This document shows positions 22,633 through 32,275 of a stretch of DNA of 36,736 nucleotides, one piece after another. The DNA is taken from contig NW_008705575.1 of assembly GCF_000186865.1 (NCBI RefSeq), positions 894,396 through 931,131 on the forward strand, given 5' to 3'. The translations under genes and the position numbers were made by a program. This stretch comes from Aureococcus anophagefferens (lineage: Eukaryota > Sar > Pelagophyceae > Pelagomonadales > Pelagomonadaceae). The notes beneath the pieces are model-generated. The model was given only the letters and a program-made list of their open reading frames with translations, searched no databases and was not told the DNA's origin. How positions within the stretch are numbered: the first letter of the stretch is position 1; each line of letters opens with the position of its first letter.

Positions 22633-25464
22633 CTACTTATTTCGCTCTTCTTCGCGCTCCGCTTGCTCGGCCTTCTTGACATCCACGGCGCGCTGGCCCT
22701 TCGCTCGGAGCGCTAGCCTCCTCTGCTTGGCAGGGGACAGCTGCGGCGCGTCCGCCTCGGCGACGCGCGGCCGCTCGACGGCGCCCGCGGCTTTTTCGGC
22801 CGCCATGGCCGCGAGCTCCTCGCGCCGTTGCTTTTCCTTGCGCTCCCACGCGGCCGAGGAGGCCGCGAGCTTCGCGGCCGAGCTCGCGAGCTGCTTCTTG
22901 GTCCAGGCGGCTTCGCGCGCCGCCTTCTCGGCCGCCTTGATGTCGATGACGCGCTGGGCCTCCGCTCGGAGCGCGCGCCTCCGCTCCTTGGCAGAGGTCA
23001 GCTGCGGCGCTTCCGCCTCGGCGACGCGCGGCGGCTCGGGGCTCGCGACGGACGCCGCGGCCTCCTCGGCCGCGGCTTTTTCGGCCGCCTCGGCTTTGAG
23101 GCGCGCGACTTCGAGGCGCTCGGCTTCGAGGCGCTCGGAATGAAGGCGCCGGTCTCGGAAGCGCTCGGTCTCCTCCGCCGCCTCGCGCGCCTCCTCTTCG
23201 GCCTTCGCCGCCATCAACAGCTCCTCGGCTCGTCGCTTCTTCCTAGCCCGCTCTTTTTGGGCCATGACCTCCTCCGCTGCCTTGACCTCCGCAGCAGCCT
23301 TGGCCTCCTCAGCGGTCTTGAATTCTGCAGCGGCCATGGCTTCGAGGCGCTCGGCTTCCGCCTTCGCCTCCGCGGCCGCCTTCGCCTTCGCTTCCAGGCG
23401 CTTGGCCTCGGCCTTCGCGGCCGCTTCGGCCTCGACGCACGCGGCCTCGACGCGCGCGGCTTTGAGGCGCGCGGCTTCGACGCGCTCGGCTTCGACGCGC
23501 TTGGCTTCGACGAGCTCGGCTTCGAGGCGCTCGGCTTCCGCCTTCGCCTCCGCGGCCGCCTTCGCCTGCGCTTCCAGGCGCTCGGCCTTCGCCTTCGCGG
23601 CCGCTTCGGCCTCGACGCGCTCGGCTTCGAGGCGCTCGGCTTCGAGGCGCTCGGCCTCGACGCGCGCGGCTTCGAGGCGCTCGGCTTCGAGGCGCTCGGC
23701 CTCCGCCTTCGCCTCCGCGGCTGCTTTGGCTTCGACGCGCTCGGCTTCGAGGCGCTCGGCTTCAAGACGCTCGGTCTCGAGGCGCTCGGCTTCGACACGC
23801 TCAGCTTCCGCTTTCGCTTCCGCAGCCGCTTCGGCCTCGAGGCGCTCGGCCTCCGCCTTCGCCTCCGCGGCTGCTTTGGCTTCGACGCGCTCGGCTTCGA
23901 GGCGCTCGGCTTCAAGACGCTCGGTCTCGAGGCGCTCGGCTTCGACACGCTCAGCTTCCGCTTTCGCTTCCGCAGCCGCTGCGGCCTCGAGGCGCTCGGC
24001 CTCCGCCTTCGCCTCCGCGGCTGCTTTGGCTTCGACGCGCTCGGCTTCGAGGCGCTCGGCTTCAAGACGCTCGGTCTCGAGGCGCTCGGCTTCGACACGC
24101 TCAGCTTCCGCTTTCGCTTCCGCAGCCGCTTCGGCTTTGACGCGCTCGGCTTCCGCCTTCGCCTCCGCGGCTGCTTCGGCTTCGACGCGCTCGGCTTCGA
24201 GGCGCTCGGCTTCAAGACGCTCGGTCTCGAGGCGCTCGGCTTCGACACGCTCAGCTTCCGCTTTCGCTTCCGCGGCCGCTTCGGCTTCGAGGCGCTCGGC
24301 CTCGAGGCGCTCAGCTTCGACGCGCTCAGCTTCGACGCGCTCGGCCTCGACGCGCTCAGCTTCCGCCTTCGCCTCCGCGGCCGCTTCGGCCTCGATGCGC
24401 TCGGCCTCGACACGCTCAGCTTCCGCCTTCGCCTCCGCGGCCGCTTCGGCTTCGACGCGCTCGGCCTCGACACGCTCCGCTTCCGCTTTCGCCTCCGCGG
24501 CCGCTTCGGCTTCGAGTCGCTCGGCCTCCGCGGCCGCTTCGGCTTCGATGCGCTTAGCTTCGAGGCGCTCGGCTCCGAGGCGCTCGGCCTCGACATGGGC
24601 TTCCGCCGCGCCGGCGAGCACGGAGCCGACGGCGTCGCCCGCGGCCGACGAAGCGGAGCCGACGTCGTTCGACGCGGCCGCGCCGACGCCGTCCGTCGCT
24701 TTCGCCGACGCCGACGCGAAGGCCCGCGTCAGCGGATTCGGCTTCGTCGTCTGCCGCGGCGCCGCGCCGCGCGGCGGCGCGCGCGGCCGCGCGGCGGCGG
24801 GGCGCGGCGCCGCGCCGTCGGCGCGGCCGTCCTCGAGGAGCGCGCGCGACCGCTCGAGGGCCTGCATGGTGTTGATCCGCTCGAGCGCCGCATGGGCGGC
24901 CGCGAGGACCGCCGCGTCCTTATCTTCATCGGGGGTCCACGCGTCGGCCTCGGCCCGCGCCGCCGCCGCGGCCGCCGCGTGCTTTTCGCGCTCCTCGGCC
25001 TCCGCCTCCGCCGCCGCGACCGCGGCCTCCGCCGCCGCCGCCTCGGCTTCGGCGGCCTGGGCCCGCGCGTCGGCCTCGGTCCGCGCCGCCGCGGCCGCGG
25101 CCGCGTGCTTTTTGCGCTCCTCGGCCTCCGCCTCCGCCGCCGCGGCTCGGAACTCCGCCGCCTCGGCTTCGTTCCCCTCGGGCTGCGCGTGTTTCTCCGC
25201 CTTGGCGGCGTCGAGCCGCTCCTGCGTCGCCAACTCGCCGGCCTCGGGAGTGTACGCCTGAAGCTCCGACCAGGCGTCCTTGACCGCGTCGAAGAACGAG
25301 CCCGTGGCCGTTGGCCACTCTTCGGGGCCGCGTTCGGCGACGCGCACGGCGCGCCATGCGTTCTTCGTCGTCGGTGCGACGAAGCCGGTGCCCGCCTGGG
25401 TGAGCATGCATGCGACGAGAAGCGGCGCCCGGCGGCGCGCGGGGGACGCAAAAAGAGGGCACAT
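22633..25464 (-). CDS. G4: plastid-targeted long single-helix / coiled-coil repeat protein
   Basis: 943 residues from ATG at 25464. The leader [14 protein letters not shown] and [14 protein letters not shown] is followed by the [20 protein letters not shown] segment shared with G1 and G2. Residues ~85-190 are Ala/Glu-rich; a Pro/Arg/Ala linker follows. From ~290 to ~750 the chain consists of [10 protein letters not shown] pentads broken by [10 protein letters not shown] blocks, typical of stable single alpha-helices or long coiled coils. The C-terminal ~190 residues return to G1-type units ([26 protein letters not shown]). There is no catalytic motif. A structural or spacer role in the plastid is an inference. 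The extreme Ala/Glu/Arg bias could also arise partly from repeat slippage. Confidence 0.8.
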   Translation of the reverse strand: MCPLFASPARRRAPLLVACMLTQAGTGFVAPTTKNAWRAVRVAERGPEEWPTATGSFFDAVKDAWSELQAYTPEAGELATQERLDAAKAEKHAQPEGNEAEAAEFRAAAAEAEAEERKKHAAAAAAARTEADARAQAAEAEAAAAEAAVAAAEAEAEEREKHAAAAAAARAEADAWTPDEDKDAAVLAAAHAALERINTMQALERSRALLEDGRADGAAPRPAAARPRAPPRGAAPRQTTKPNPLTRAFASASAKATDGVGAAASNDVGSASSAAGDAVGSVLAGAAEAHVEAERLGAERLEAKRIEAEAAAEAERLEAEAAAEAKAEAERVEAERVEAEAAAEAKAEAERVEAERIEAEAAAEAKAEAERVEAERVEAERVEAERLEAERLEAEAAAEAKAEAERVEAERLETERLEAERLEAERVEAEAAAEAKAEAERVKAEAAAEAKAEAERVEAERLETERLEAERLEAERVEAKAAAEAKAEAERLEAAAAAEAKAEAERVEAERLETERLEAERLEAERVEAKAAAEAKAEAERLEAEAAAEAKAEAERVEAERLETERLEAERLEAERVEAKAAAEAKAEAERLEAERLEAARVEAERLEAERLEAERVEAEAAAKAKAERLEAQAKAAAEAKAEAERLEAELVEAKRVEAERVEAARLKAARVEAACVEAEAAAKAEAKRLEAKAKAAAEAKAEAERLEAMAAAEFKTAEEAKAAAEVKAAEEVMAQKERARKKRRAEELLMAAKAEEEAREAAEETERFRDRRLHSERLEAERLEVARLKAEAAEKAAAEEAAASVASPEPPRVAEAEAPQLTSAKERRRALRAEAQRVIDIKAAEKAAREAAWTKKQLASSAAKLAASSAAWERKEKQRREELAAMAAEKAAGAVERPRVAEADAPQLSPAKQRRLALRAKGQRAVDVKKAEQAEREEERNK
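23701..24300 (-). repeat. Four tandem 150-bp units in G4
   Basis: The string CTGCTTTGGCTTCGACGCGC recurs at 23721, 23871 and 24021, and a one-base variant occurs at 24171, an exact 150-bp period (50 codons). The units encode [20 protein letters not shown] plus an [13 protein letters not shown] stretch. The surrounding sequence has shorter 15-bp sub-repeats of the same codons. Near identity of the units points to recent expansion. Confidence 0.85.
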
Positions 25465-25635
25465 CGCGTCGCGCCGGACAGAAGCACCAATTCTCGACCT
25501 TCGGGTTGGGTTGGCGTCAACGTGAAGTTTTCAGCGGGTGTTCAATGAGCCGCCGAAAGCGTCACGCGTCCGCTCACGTGCACGCTCGCTCGTCGACAGC
25601 CGGCGTGACTTTGCTAAAAGAGGCACAAAGGAAGC

Positions 25636-26697
25636 TTAGTAGAGCCGCTCGACGTTGGCGATCGCGGCGGTGATGTCCTTGATGAGCGCGACGAGCGGCG
25701 TGGCGGTCTCGACCGTCGTCGAGCCCATGAGGTCGAGGCGCGCCTGCTCGAGCTTCTGGTAGAGCACCTCCGTCGTCATCGCGGCCGACAAGGACTGGGC
25801 GTACTGCCGCTCCTGCGCCGCCTGGTACTGGGCGGCCTGCCGCTGCTGCGCCGCCTCGTACTCGGCCCACTGCCGCTCCTGCGCCTGGTGGGCCTCGAAG
25901 TCCTGCTCGCGCCCCGGCACGGGCGTCTCCTCGCCCACCGAGTACAGCTTCCGCGCGGGCGCGGTCGCCGCGGGTGCGGGAGGAGCTCCTGGCGCGTACT
26001 CGGCGTACTGTGGCTCCTGCACCTTGTGGGCCTCGAAGTCCTGCTCGCGGCCCGGCGCGGGCGTCTCCTCGCCCACCGAGTACAGCTTCCGCGATTTCCG
26101 CGCCGCCGCGGGTGCGGGAGGAGCTCCTGACGCTGCAGGAGGCGCGTGAGGAGGCGCCGCCGCCGCCATGGGCGCGTGGGGGGGCGCCGCCTCGGTCGCG
26201 TCGACGGCGAGCTCGAGCGCGTCGCCCTGGATCGCGTCCGCGACGCGGCCCCCCGCGTCGGAATCCTTCGCGCCGTCGGAGGACAACCGGTCCAGACGGC
26301 CGACGGACCGCTCGAGCTGACCCACGGGGCTGTAATAGTCGAGGGCGCTGAAGACGGCGGCGGCGCCCGCGGCGAAGGCCGCGAGCTCGACGTCGAGGCC
26401 GACGGCGGCGGCGCCCGCGACGACGCCCGCGAAGGTGACCAGCGCCCGAACGGGCGGCGGCGCTTCGGCGTTGGGGAGCGCGGGTGTTGCCTTCGCCGCG
26501 ACGGAGCCCGAGTAGAGCGAGGCCGTGGTTGGAGGCCGAGTAGTAGTTGAGGCCGCGTGCACCGGTAGAGCTGCCGCGGCGTCAACGCGCCGGTCTTCGG
26601 CGCCGTCTTTGGCGACGTGCAGAGCCTGTTTCGTCGGTGCGACGAGGCCGGTGGCCGCCCGGACGAGCAAGCATGCGATGATCTGACGCGAACTCAT
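25636..26697 (-). CDS. G5: short plastid-targeted paralogue with duplicated YSVGEE motif
   Basis: 353 residues from ATG at 26697. The leader QIIACLLVRAATG and LVAPTKQAL keeps the family pattern, with Leu instead of Phe after the predicted cleavage site. The hydrophobic module is present in diverged form (~115-185: GAAAVGLDVELAAFAAGAAA, VFSALDYYSPVGQLERSVGR). Then come two copies of a ~40-residue unit with RKLYSVGEETP, PGREQDFEAH and PAPAA. A Gln-rich helix (EYEAAQQRQAAQYQAAQER) and a C-terminal helix pair (VLYQKLEQARLDLMGS, LVALIKDITAAIANVERLY) have no counterpart in the other members. The frame is open for 62 codons upstream, but the leader fixes the start. No GT8 remnant precedes its 3' end. 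Confidence 0.78.
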   Translation of the reverse strand: MSSRQIIACLLVRAATGLVAPTKQALHVAKDGAEDRRVDAAAALPVHAASTTTRPPTTASLYSGSVAAKATPALPNAEAPPPVRALVTFAGVVAGAAAVGLDVELAAFAAGAAAVFSALDYYSPVGQLERSVGRLDRLSSDGAKDSDAGGRVADAIQGDALELAVDATEAAPPHAPMAAAAPPHAPPAASGAPPAPAAARKSRKLYSVGEETPAPGREQDFEAHKVQEPQYAEYAPGAPPAPAATAPARKLYSVGEETPVPGREQDFEAHQAQERQWAEYEAAQQRQAAQYQAAQERQYAQSLSAAMTTEVLYQKLEQARLDLMGSTTVETATPLVALIKDITAAIANVERLY

Positions 26698-26937
26698 AGT
26701 CGGGAGCCGGTCGGAAGCTGCTTCAATGAGTTCAACGGCTTCGTTATCTTCGTTCTCGGCCCCGCGACGCAGCGGCTGCCGCAGCGCGCCCGCGCGGCGC
26801 CAACTACGACCCGAAAGCCTCCAAGTTCCCAATATGCGCCTACACTTCCCAGGAAATTCGCGGCCGTGTCGGGCGAGGGCCAATTCTGCTTGATGTACAT
26901 GCGTATCTCGAAGTCGCGCTGGAGACGCCGCGAAGAC

Positions 26938-27780
26938 CTAACGGAGGCCCTCGCGGCGCTTCGCCGTCACATACGACGGCCGTTTCATCGCTTCCTTCTT
27001 CGCGTCTCGCCGCCAGAGCCAGCGGCCAGTGAGGCGGCCGAACGTCGTGGAGAAACCTTCCCCGCGCGCGGCGATGATCTCGCGCGTCTTCACTGGCTTC
27101 GCGGCGACGGCCGCGATCAGCGCGGCCTCCTCCTCTTTCGCCTTCTTCGACGCCAAGACCGCGGCCCGTTTCGCCGGCGCGGTCTTGGCCTCGTAGACGG
27201 CGGCGCGCCGCTCCCTGAACCCTCTCTCCCACGGCTCGGCGTCCGGCCCGTCCTGCTTCGGCGAGGCCGCGGGCGCCTCGGCGACGATCGGCGCGGGCGT
27301 CGGCGCCTCGGCGACGGCCGGCGCGGGCGTCGGCGCCTCGGCGACGACCGGCGCGGCCGTCGGCGCCTCGGCGACGACCGGCGCGGCCGTCGGCGCCTCG
27401 GCTGCTTCAGCAACGGCACGTGCGTCGCGCTGGGCACGTGCCGCTGCGCGCCCGGCTGGGAGGGTGACGACTGCTCCGTCCGCGACGGCCGGCGCGTCCT
27501 CCTTCGCGACGGGCTTCGCGGCGCCCGCGACGGCGCCCGCGGCGAGCGTGGCGCTGCCCGCCATCGCGCTGTTGTGCTCCTCGACGACGGTTTCCAGCGC
27601 CGCCGGCGGCTCGTGGAGCGCGTGTGTTGGCGGCTCGACGACGGCGACGCGCAGGCCGAAGTCGTGGTACGAGACGACGCCGGTGGCGTCGCACTTGGCG
27701 CGCCATGCTTTGTTCGTCGGTGCTATGAGACCGGCGGCCGCCTGGAAGAGCACGCACGTTCTGACGACGGATGCCATCAT
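26938..27780 (-). CDS. G6: diverged plastid-leader paralogue with APTAAPVVAE repeats
   Basis: 280 residues from the first of two ATGs (27780, 27777). The leader VVRTCVLFQAAAG plus LIAPTNKAWRAK is the most diverged of the six. A short SAMAGSATLAAGAVAGAAK segment is a remnant of the hydrophobic module. Five copies of an 11-residue AEAPTAAPVV repeat follow, and then helices ending in PVKTREIIAARGE and LTGRWLWRRDAKKEAMK, the module shared with G3. Between the zipper remnant and the APT repeats, the segment LPAGRAAARAQRDARAVAEA is read from DNA whose opposite strand encodes an EGF-like motif (27403-27474). This is the last array member. Beyond it a 220-base gap precedes the Mpv17-type gene. Confidence 0.75.
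   Translation of the reverse strand: MMASVVRTCVLFQAAAGLIAPTNKAWRAKCDATGVVSYHDFGLRVAVVEPPTHALHEPPAALETVVEEHNSAMAGSATLAAGAVAGAAKPVAKEDAPAVADGAVVTLPAGRAAARAQRDARAVAEAAEAPTAAPVVAEAPTAAPVVAEAPTPAPAVAEAPTPAPIVAEAPAASPKQDGPDAEPWERGFRERRAAVYEAKTAPAKRAAVLASKKAKEEEAALIAAVAAKPVKTREIIAARGEGFSTTFGRLTGRWLWRRDAKKEAMKRPSYVTAKRREGLR
27403..27474 (+). pseudogene. EGF-like domain fragment antisense to G6
   Basis: The plus strand reads CFSNGTCVALGTC, then RCAPGWEGDDC, a full C-x5-C-x5-C-x-C-x8-C pattern with the G-x-C, C-x-C and GW-x-G-x-DC signatures of EGF-like (tenascin/integrin type) repeats. Flanking plus-strand sequence shows no further EGF units, start codon or membrane helix. It looks like a piece of an EGF-domain gene inserted in reverse and now read as part of G6. 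A chance match is possible but unlikely given six correctly spaced Cys plus the Gly/Trp pattern. Confidence 0.55.
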
Positions 27781-28000
27781 CGTCGAGCTGCGAGATGCTG
27801 ACGCGCACGCGACTGTCGGGTTAAGCTATTCGAGCTGCCCAGCCCGACCGTGATGACACGACGAATGTTAAAAGGTGCAACAAGCCGATGAAGCACTGAT
27901 CGCAAAACGTTGTCTCCAGTCACACTGACCGCAGTCGATGTTCTGCTCTGCGACCTCGCTGCAGCCTCTCCTCTAGGGTCACTGCATCAACTCTAGCACC

Positions 28001-28705
28001 ATGTTCTGCTTACTCCTGGGCCTCATCATCCTCGACAGCGCCGTCGCGCTGCAGTCGCCGGCGAAGCGCGTCCAGCGAGCGCCGCGCCTGCTCAAGCAGT
28101 GCCGCGGCGGCGCCCTCGACGCGTCGGCCATCCCCGGCGGCGAGTGGTACGCCACGGAGCTGAAGAGCAACCCCATGCGCACGCGCATGTGGACGTCGGG
28201 CGCCATCGCCGGCGGCGGCGACGTCCTCGCGCAGACGCTCGCGAGCCAGCCCTTCAACGCGGAGCGCCTCTGCGCCTTCGTGCTCGTCAACGCGCTCTTC
28301 ATCGCGCCCGTCGTCGGCCCCTGGTTCGCGTTCCTCGCGCGCAGCGCGGACCGCGCGCGGCGGGAGACGGAGTTGCCCTCGTGGCTCATCACCGCGATCC
28401 AGACGCTCGCGGACCAGACGGCCGGCGCGTTCACGGTGCTGTCCGCCTTCTTCGTCGTCAACGAGCTCTTCCGCTGGCTCGTGGCGTCGGTCTTCGCGCT
28501 GCAGGTGCTGCCCTTCGTGCCCGCGCTCGACGCGGGCGTCGCGGCCGTGCGCACGCAGCTCATGATCACGATGCACGCGAACTGGAAGATCTGGCCCATC
28601 GCGAACTACCTCAACTTCGCCTTCGTGCCCGCCGAGTTCCAGCTCCTCGCGTCCAACGTCGTCGCCTTCTTCTGGAGCGCGATCCTGTCCGCGCTCGCGA
28701 ACTAA
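28001..28705 (+). CDS. Mpv17/PMP22-family membrane protein with signal-like leader
   Basis: 234 residues from ATG at 28001. Residues 1-17 (MFCLLLGLIILDSAVAL) look like a signal peptide, followed by a basic stretch (KRVQRAPRLLK) that may act as a transit peptide. The body has WYATELKSNPMRTRMWTSG and AGGGDVLAQTL, the family's typical first helix. It ends with the hallmark NWKIWPIANYLNF, AFVPAEFQLLASN and a W near the C-terminus. About four membrane helices are visible. The family includes Mpv17, Sym1 and PMP22 of mitochondrial inner membrane and peroxisome. The leader suggests a plastid or ER location here, which I cannot prove. It is intact and single-exon. Confidence 0.88.
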   Translation: MFCLLLGLIILDSAVALQSPAKRVQRAPRLLKQCRGGALDASAIPGGEWYATELKSNPMRTRMWTSGAIAGGGDVLAQTLASQPFNAERLCAFVLVNALFIAPVVGPWFAFLARSADRARRETELPSWLITAIQTLADQTAGAFTVLSAFFVVNELFRWLVASVFALQVLPFVPALDAGVAAVRTQLMITMHANWKIWPIANYLNFAFVPAEFQLLASNVVAFFWSAILSALAN

Positions 28706-28812
28706 GCGCCGGTTATCTAAATCTAACGTAGAACTGAGGACGTCCTTATATGCACTAGAGGACGTGGCTACTGAGGACGCCAGTTAGTGGAGAGGACAGG
28801 GGGACATCGTCG

Positions 28813-30077
28813 TCAGGCGGCGGCGCTCTTCGTCGCCTGGCCGCCGCGGCCGTCGGCGACGACGACGGAGAAGCGCGCGAGGTCCGGGAAGTGGCGCTTC
28901 GCCACCGCGAAGGCGGCGGCGACGTCGACGTCGTCGAGGTAGGCGCCGTCGGCGTTGGCGTCCGGCGGGAAGGCGATCGCGCGCGGCGCGCGGAGCTGGA
29001 GCGACCGGAGGCCGCCGCAGCCGAGGAGCGCGACGAGCTGGACTGCGCGGCGACGTCCACGGGCGCGTCGGCATTGCGCACGGCGTGCAGCGCGACGACG
29101 GACAGCTCGCGGAGCGTCGGCAGGCGCGCGTCGCAGACGAGGTGCTCGCAGACGAGCGACCGGAGGTCCCGGGATCGCAACGCCGACGCCTCGATGTCGA
29201 CGGCCGCGCGGATGTTGCCCGCGGCCTGGCGCGACGGCGTCGCGCCGCGCTCCCCCGCGACGCGCCAGCTGCTGTGGCCGCAGCTCAGGTGGACGAGCGC
29301 GCGCTCGGGCGCCGCCGCGCGGCGCCGCGGCGCGACGCCCGCCGGCGGCGGCTCGCGCGCGCGGCGCGTCGCGGACACGCGGGAGACGAAGGCGCCGTCG
29401 TGGACGGAGCTGACGTAGCAGACCTCGATGCCCGGCGGGAGGCGCCCCGTGTCCCGCAGGGCCCGGAGGCAGCGCTGGGACCGCACGACGTGCGCGCGGT
29501 ACCGCCGCTTCGCGTCGAGCCACGCGCGGTTCGCGGCGAAGCCCTCGAAGTCGTCCTCGTCCTCGACGACGGAGGACCCCGTGCAGCCCAGCACGAAGGA
29601 CGCCAGGGGCGCGCGCACGGCGTCGCCCGGCGCGCGCGGCGCGCGGGGACCGCCCTTGCGCGGCTCCGGCGCGCAGAGAAACCGCGCCTCGCCCAGGGTC
29701 CGGGGCCGGGGGAAGCGCCGCTGGAGCGCGAGGCCGACCTTGGCCGCGCCGTAGAGGTGGGGCGCGTAGCAGTGCTCCCGCAGGAGCCGCGAGCAGCACG
29801 CCGCGCGGCCGAGCGTCCGCAGGCCGCACCACCGGAGCACCTCGTCCGCCAAAGGGCCGCACAGGCTCTCGAGGGCGCCGCGCGGCGCGGCGTAGGCGTC
29901 GGCGAGGGCCCGCTGCTGGGCCGTCACGAGGGCCGCCGCCGTCGCCACGGAGCACATGGACGTCGACATGGCGAGGGCCGCGGAGGCCAGATTCCGCGCG
30001 AGCTCCTGGTTCGGCGGGAGGCGGGCGGGCAGGGGCGACGCCACCGTCTCCGTCAGCGTCAGCGTCCGCGTGCCCAT
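28813..30077 (-). CDS. F-box/LRR-like protein with apparent frameshift
   Basis: From ATG at 30077, about 420 residues. Residues ~65-95 (LCGPLADEVLRWCGLRTLGR, CCSRLLREHC) form an F-box-like helical motif. Further along are conserved-looking segments such as FEGFAANRAWLDAKRRYRAH and LPTLRELSVVALHAV, the latter LRR-like. Near 29045-29055 the frame must change by one base: before it the chain reads NADAPVDVAA, after it VQLVALLGCGGLRSLQLRAP and on to FSVVVADGRGGQATKSAAA with a stop at 28813. Without the change the product is a Ser/Arg-rich low-complexity tail running to 28755. A one-base sequence error or a recent mutation explains this best; no plausible intron fits. A run of ten or more G just inside the promoter adjoins the start codon. 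Confidence 0.6.
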
Positions 30078-30257
30078 CGGGGGGGGGGGCTGCGAGTGTC
30101 GGGGGGACCGCGGACCCGCTCCCGACGCTCCCGGCGTCTGCGTGCAGAGAACAAGACGTCTCGTTCGGGCTCCCAAATAGAAAATCTCTCGCTTGCCGTT
30201 GCCTTGAACATTCAAGCCGACCAATACTAGCGCGATGGCAGCCCGATCGATAGCGCG
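30078..30257. promoter_or_regulatory. Divergent promoter of the F-box-like and DHHC genes
   Basis: A 180-base divergent gap. It contains a G homopolymer at about 30079-30089 next to the F-box-like start and a lower-GC stretch from about 30170 to 30250. No defined elements were recognised. Confidence 0.35.
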
Positions 30258-30929
30258 ATGAGCGTCGTTCCCGCTGAAACAGACGGCAATGCGGCTCGTC
30301 TCGAGGCACTCGACCCTAAGAATCTCCTTTTCACGGACACGTTCCACTGCTGCGCGCGGGTCGGCAACCATCGACTTCTCTGCGGCCGAAAAGAGAGGGA
30401 CCTGCCCTGGGCCTGGAGCGTCGGCCCGCATCGCTGCGGCTGCGTGTCGTCGTACGTGCTCATCGTCGTCACCTACGGGCTCTTCCTCGGCGTCGTCGCC
30501 GTGCGCATGCACGTCGCCGTCGTCGCCGGCGGCGCGCTCGGGTGCCTCGGGCTGCTGTCGGTCTTCTCGTCCGTCGCGTGCGCGGATCCCGGGATCGTCT
30601 ACCGCCGCGCCGCCGCCGCGCAGACGACGGACGACGGCGAGCCGTACTTCAACCGCTGCGAGATCTGCGACGTCGACCGGCCCAAGGGCGCGCGGCACTG
30701 CTACGACTGCGGCGTCTGCGTGATGGACCTGGACCACCACTGCCCGCTCATCGGCAAGTGCGTCGGCGCGAAGACCATCGACCGGTTCCAGCTCACGCTC
30801 ATCGCGGTCACGGTGAACCTCGCGCTCGTGAGCATCCTGTCCATCGCTGATCCTCGGCGGCGGCTAGTTACACAACGACCCAATCGTCCGACTCGGCGCG
30901 TAAATTTTTCGGCGACTTGTGGCAGTTGA
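30258..30929 (+). CDS. DHHC-type protein S-acyltransferase, probably truncated
   Basis: 223 residues. Two membrane helices (~65-82 and ~87-108) precede a DPG motif (110-112) and the Cys-rich domain: CEICDVDRPKGARHC, CGVCVMDLDHHCPLIGKCVG, with the catalytic D159-H160-H161-C162. A third helix follows (FQLTLIAVTVNLALVSILSI, ~178-196). Family members normally have a fourth helix and a TTxE motif. Here the chain breaks into an Arg-rich tail of about 26 residues. The retroelement-like sequence that starts just downstream suggests that the 3' end was lost by insertion or rearrangement, although an unseen intron is possible. The enzyme class palmitoylates membrane proteins, typically at the Golgi or plasma membrane. 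Confidence 0.8.
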   Translation: MSVVPAETDGNAARLEALDPKNLLFTDTFHCCARVGNHRLLCGRKERDLPWAWSVGPHRCGCVSSYVLIVVTYGLFLGVVAVRMHVAVVAGGALGCLGLLSVFSSVACADPGIVYRRAAAAQTTDDGEPYFNRCEICDVDRPKGARHCYDCGVCVMDLDHHCPLIGKCVGAKTIDRFQLTLIAVTVNLALVSILSIADPRRRLVTQRPNRPTRRVNFSATCGS

Positions 30930-30955
30930 GCGACGCGTCCTAGAGAGAGGGCCCG

Positions 30956-32275
30956 ATGGCGCCGCGGATCGTCCGTGCGGCTCGTCAAGCGCGCGTCGCC
31001 ATCGCGACGCTGTGGGTCGACGAGCCGGCGAACGATGGACGCCGGCTCTTGCCGCGCGCGTTCCGACGGGCGGCGCTGGAGCATCTCGGCGTTCCTGCGC
31101 GCGGTCCGCGCGGCGACGGAGATGCCCGCGCTCGTCGGGTCGAACGCGGATTCCGAGGCGCAGCGGCGCATCTGCGACCCGTCGAGGCGCGTCGGCGTGC
31201 TCAACTCGACGGCGGATGGACGTCGCGGGCGCGGCGGCATCTCGAGCGGCCGGGCTCGAGTGGCGACGTCGCCGCGCTCCAGGAGCCGTCGACGCACTGG
31301 GCCTCTCCCACGGCCCTACGCGACGGCGGGGACCGCGCCCACGCCAACCACGGCGTCTACAGTTCCGACTTGGTCACGCCCGACGGCACGCGCATCCCGG
31401 TCGAGCGCGACAACCACTTCCCGACCTTCGCCGTCTCCATCTTCAGCGAGGGCCAGCTCGAGGAGCAGGGCTACCGGTTCCACACGACGGAGTCCGCCCA
31501 GGGCCTCTCCAAGTTCATGGTCACGCCCGCGGGCGCGCAGGTCAAGCTCATGACCTGGCGGAACCTCAAGATGATCTACGTCCGCATGGCGCCCATGATT
31601 CCGCCGCCGCTCCCGCCGACCCACACGGCGCCGCACTTCAGCTACCTGCCACTGGACACCCTGCCGAACTCGCAGCCCGGCACGGACGGCGGAAACTACA
31701 CGGCGCCCGCGGCCGACGAAGCCGCGGCTCCGGGGGAGCTGCGCTCTCCGCTCGCGGGGGAGCACGACCCCGCGCTCGCGGGGGAGCCCGCCGACGGCAG
31801 TCCGCCTCCGGGGGAGCCGCCCGACGACGAGCCCCCGCGGCGAAGCCGCAAACGCCGCACGCACCTCGACATGGGCAGCGACATCGGCGCGTCACACCGG
31901 AACTGGCGCGACTCCACCGCCTCAAGCGCCGTAGCCGGCCGCGTCAGCGGCCTCGCGCTCCTCCCGGTGATGGCGCTCGCCCTCGTCGCGTCGGCCGGAC
32001 ACGAGATGTCGCCGCTCATGCCGTCCCTGTGCAGCTACGCCATGCCCACGGTGCTCTCCTTCGCAGCCGAGCACGCGGCGCACGGCCTCGCCGCCAGCGC
32101 CGTGCCACGCACGACGGTCTACGACCCCGTCGACACGGAGCTCCACGCTCCAGACATGCGGCACCTCCACGAGCCGCGCCGCCAGGCGCCGCCCCCGACC
32201 TACCCCGGCGACCACACCATCGACGGCGACATGACGCTCCGTCAGGCCCTGCAAGGGCCAGACCGCGGCAAGTAA
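30956..32275 (+). mobile_element. Possible Copia-like retrotransposon polyprotein fragment
   Basis: A 439-codon open frame. Its middle (~130-235) reads HANHGVYSSDLVTPDGTRIP, then HFPTFAVSIFSEGQLEEQGY, RFHTTESAQGLSKF and LKMIYV. This resembles the segment between protease and integrase of Copia-type polyproteins (a V-S-x-x-x-E-x-x-L-x-x-x-G-Y pattern). The first ~110 codons look non-coding and Arg-rich. The next section has GE-rich repeats (LAGEHDPALAGEP), and the end is Pro/His-rich. No protease, integrase or reverse transcriptase motif is complete, so it is a remnant. It could alternatively be an unknown host gene. Confidence 0.35.

Noticed and set aside
18529..24300. CRISPR array
   Set aside because: Repeats are direct and contiguous, 141-150 bp, coding and without unique spacers, in a eukaryotic context.
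26760..26830. A fourth GT8-tail fossil before G6 (AACTACGACCCGAAAGCC)
   Set aside because: Only about 18 bases resemble the tail and the upstream part does not align, so it is too short to claim.
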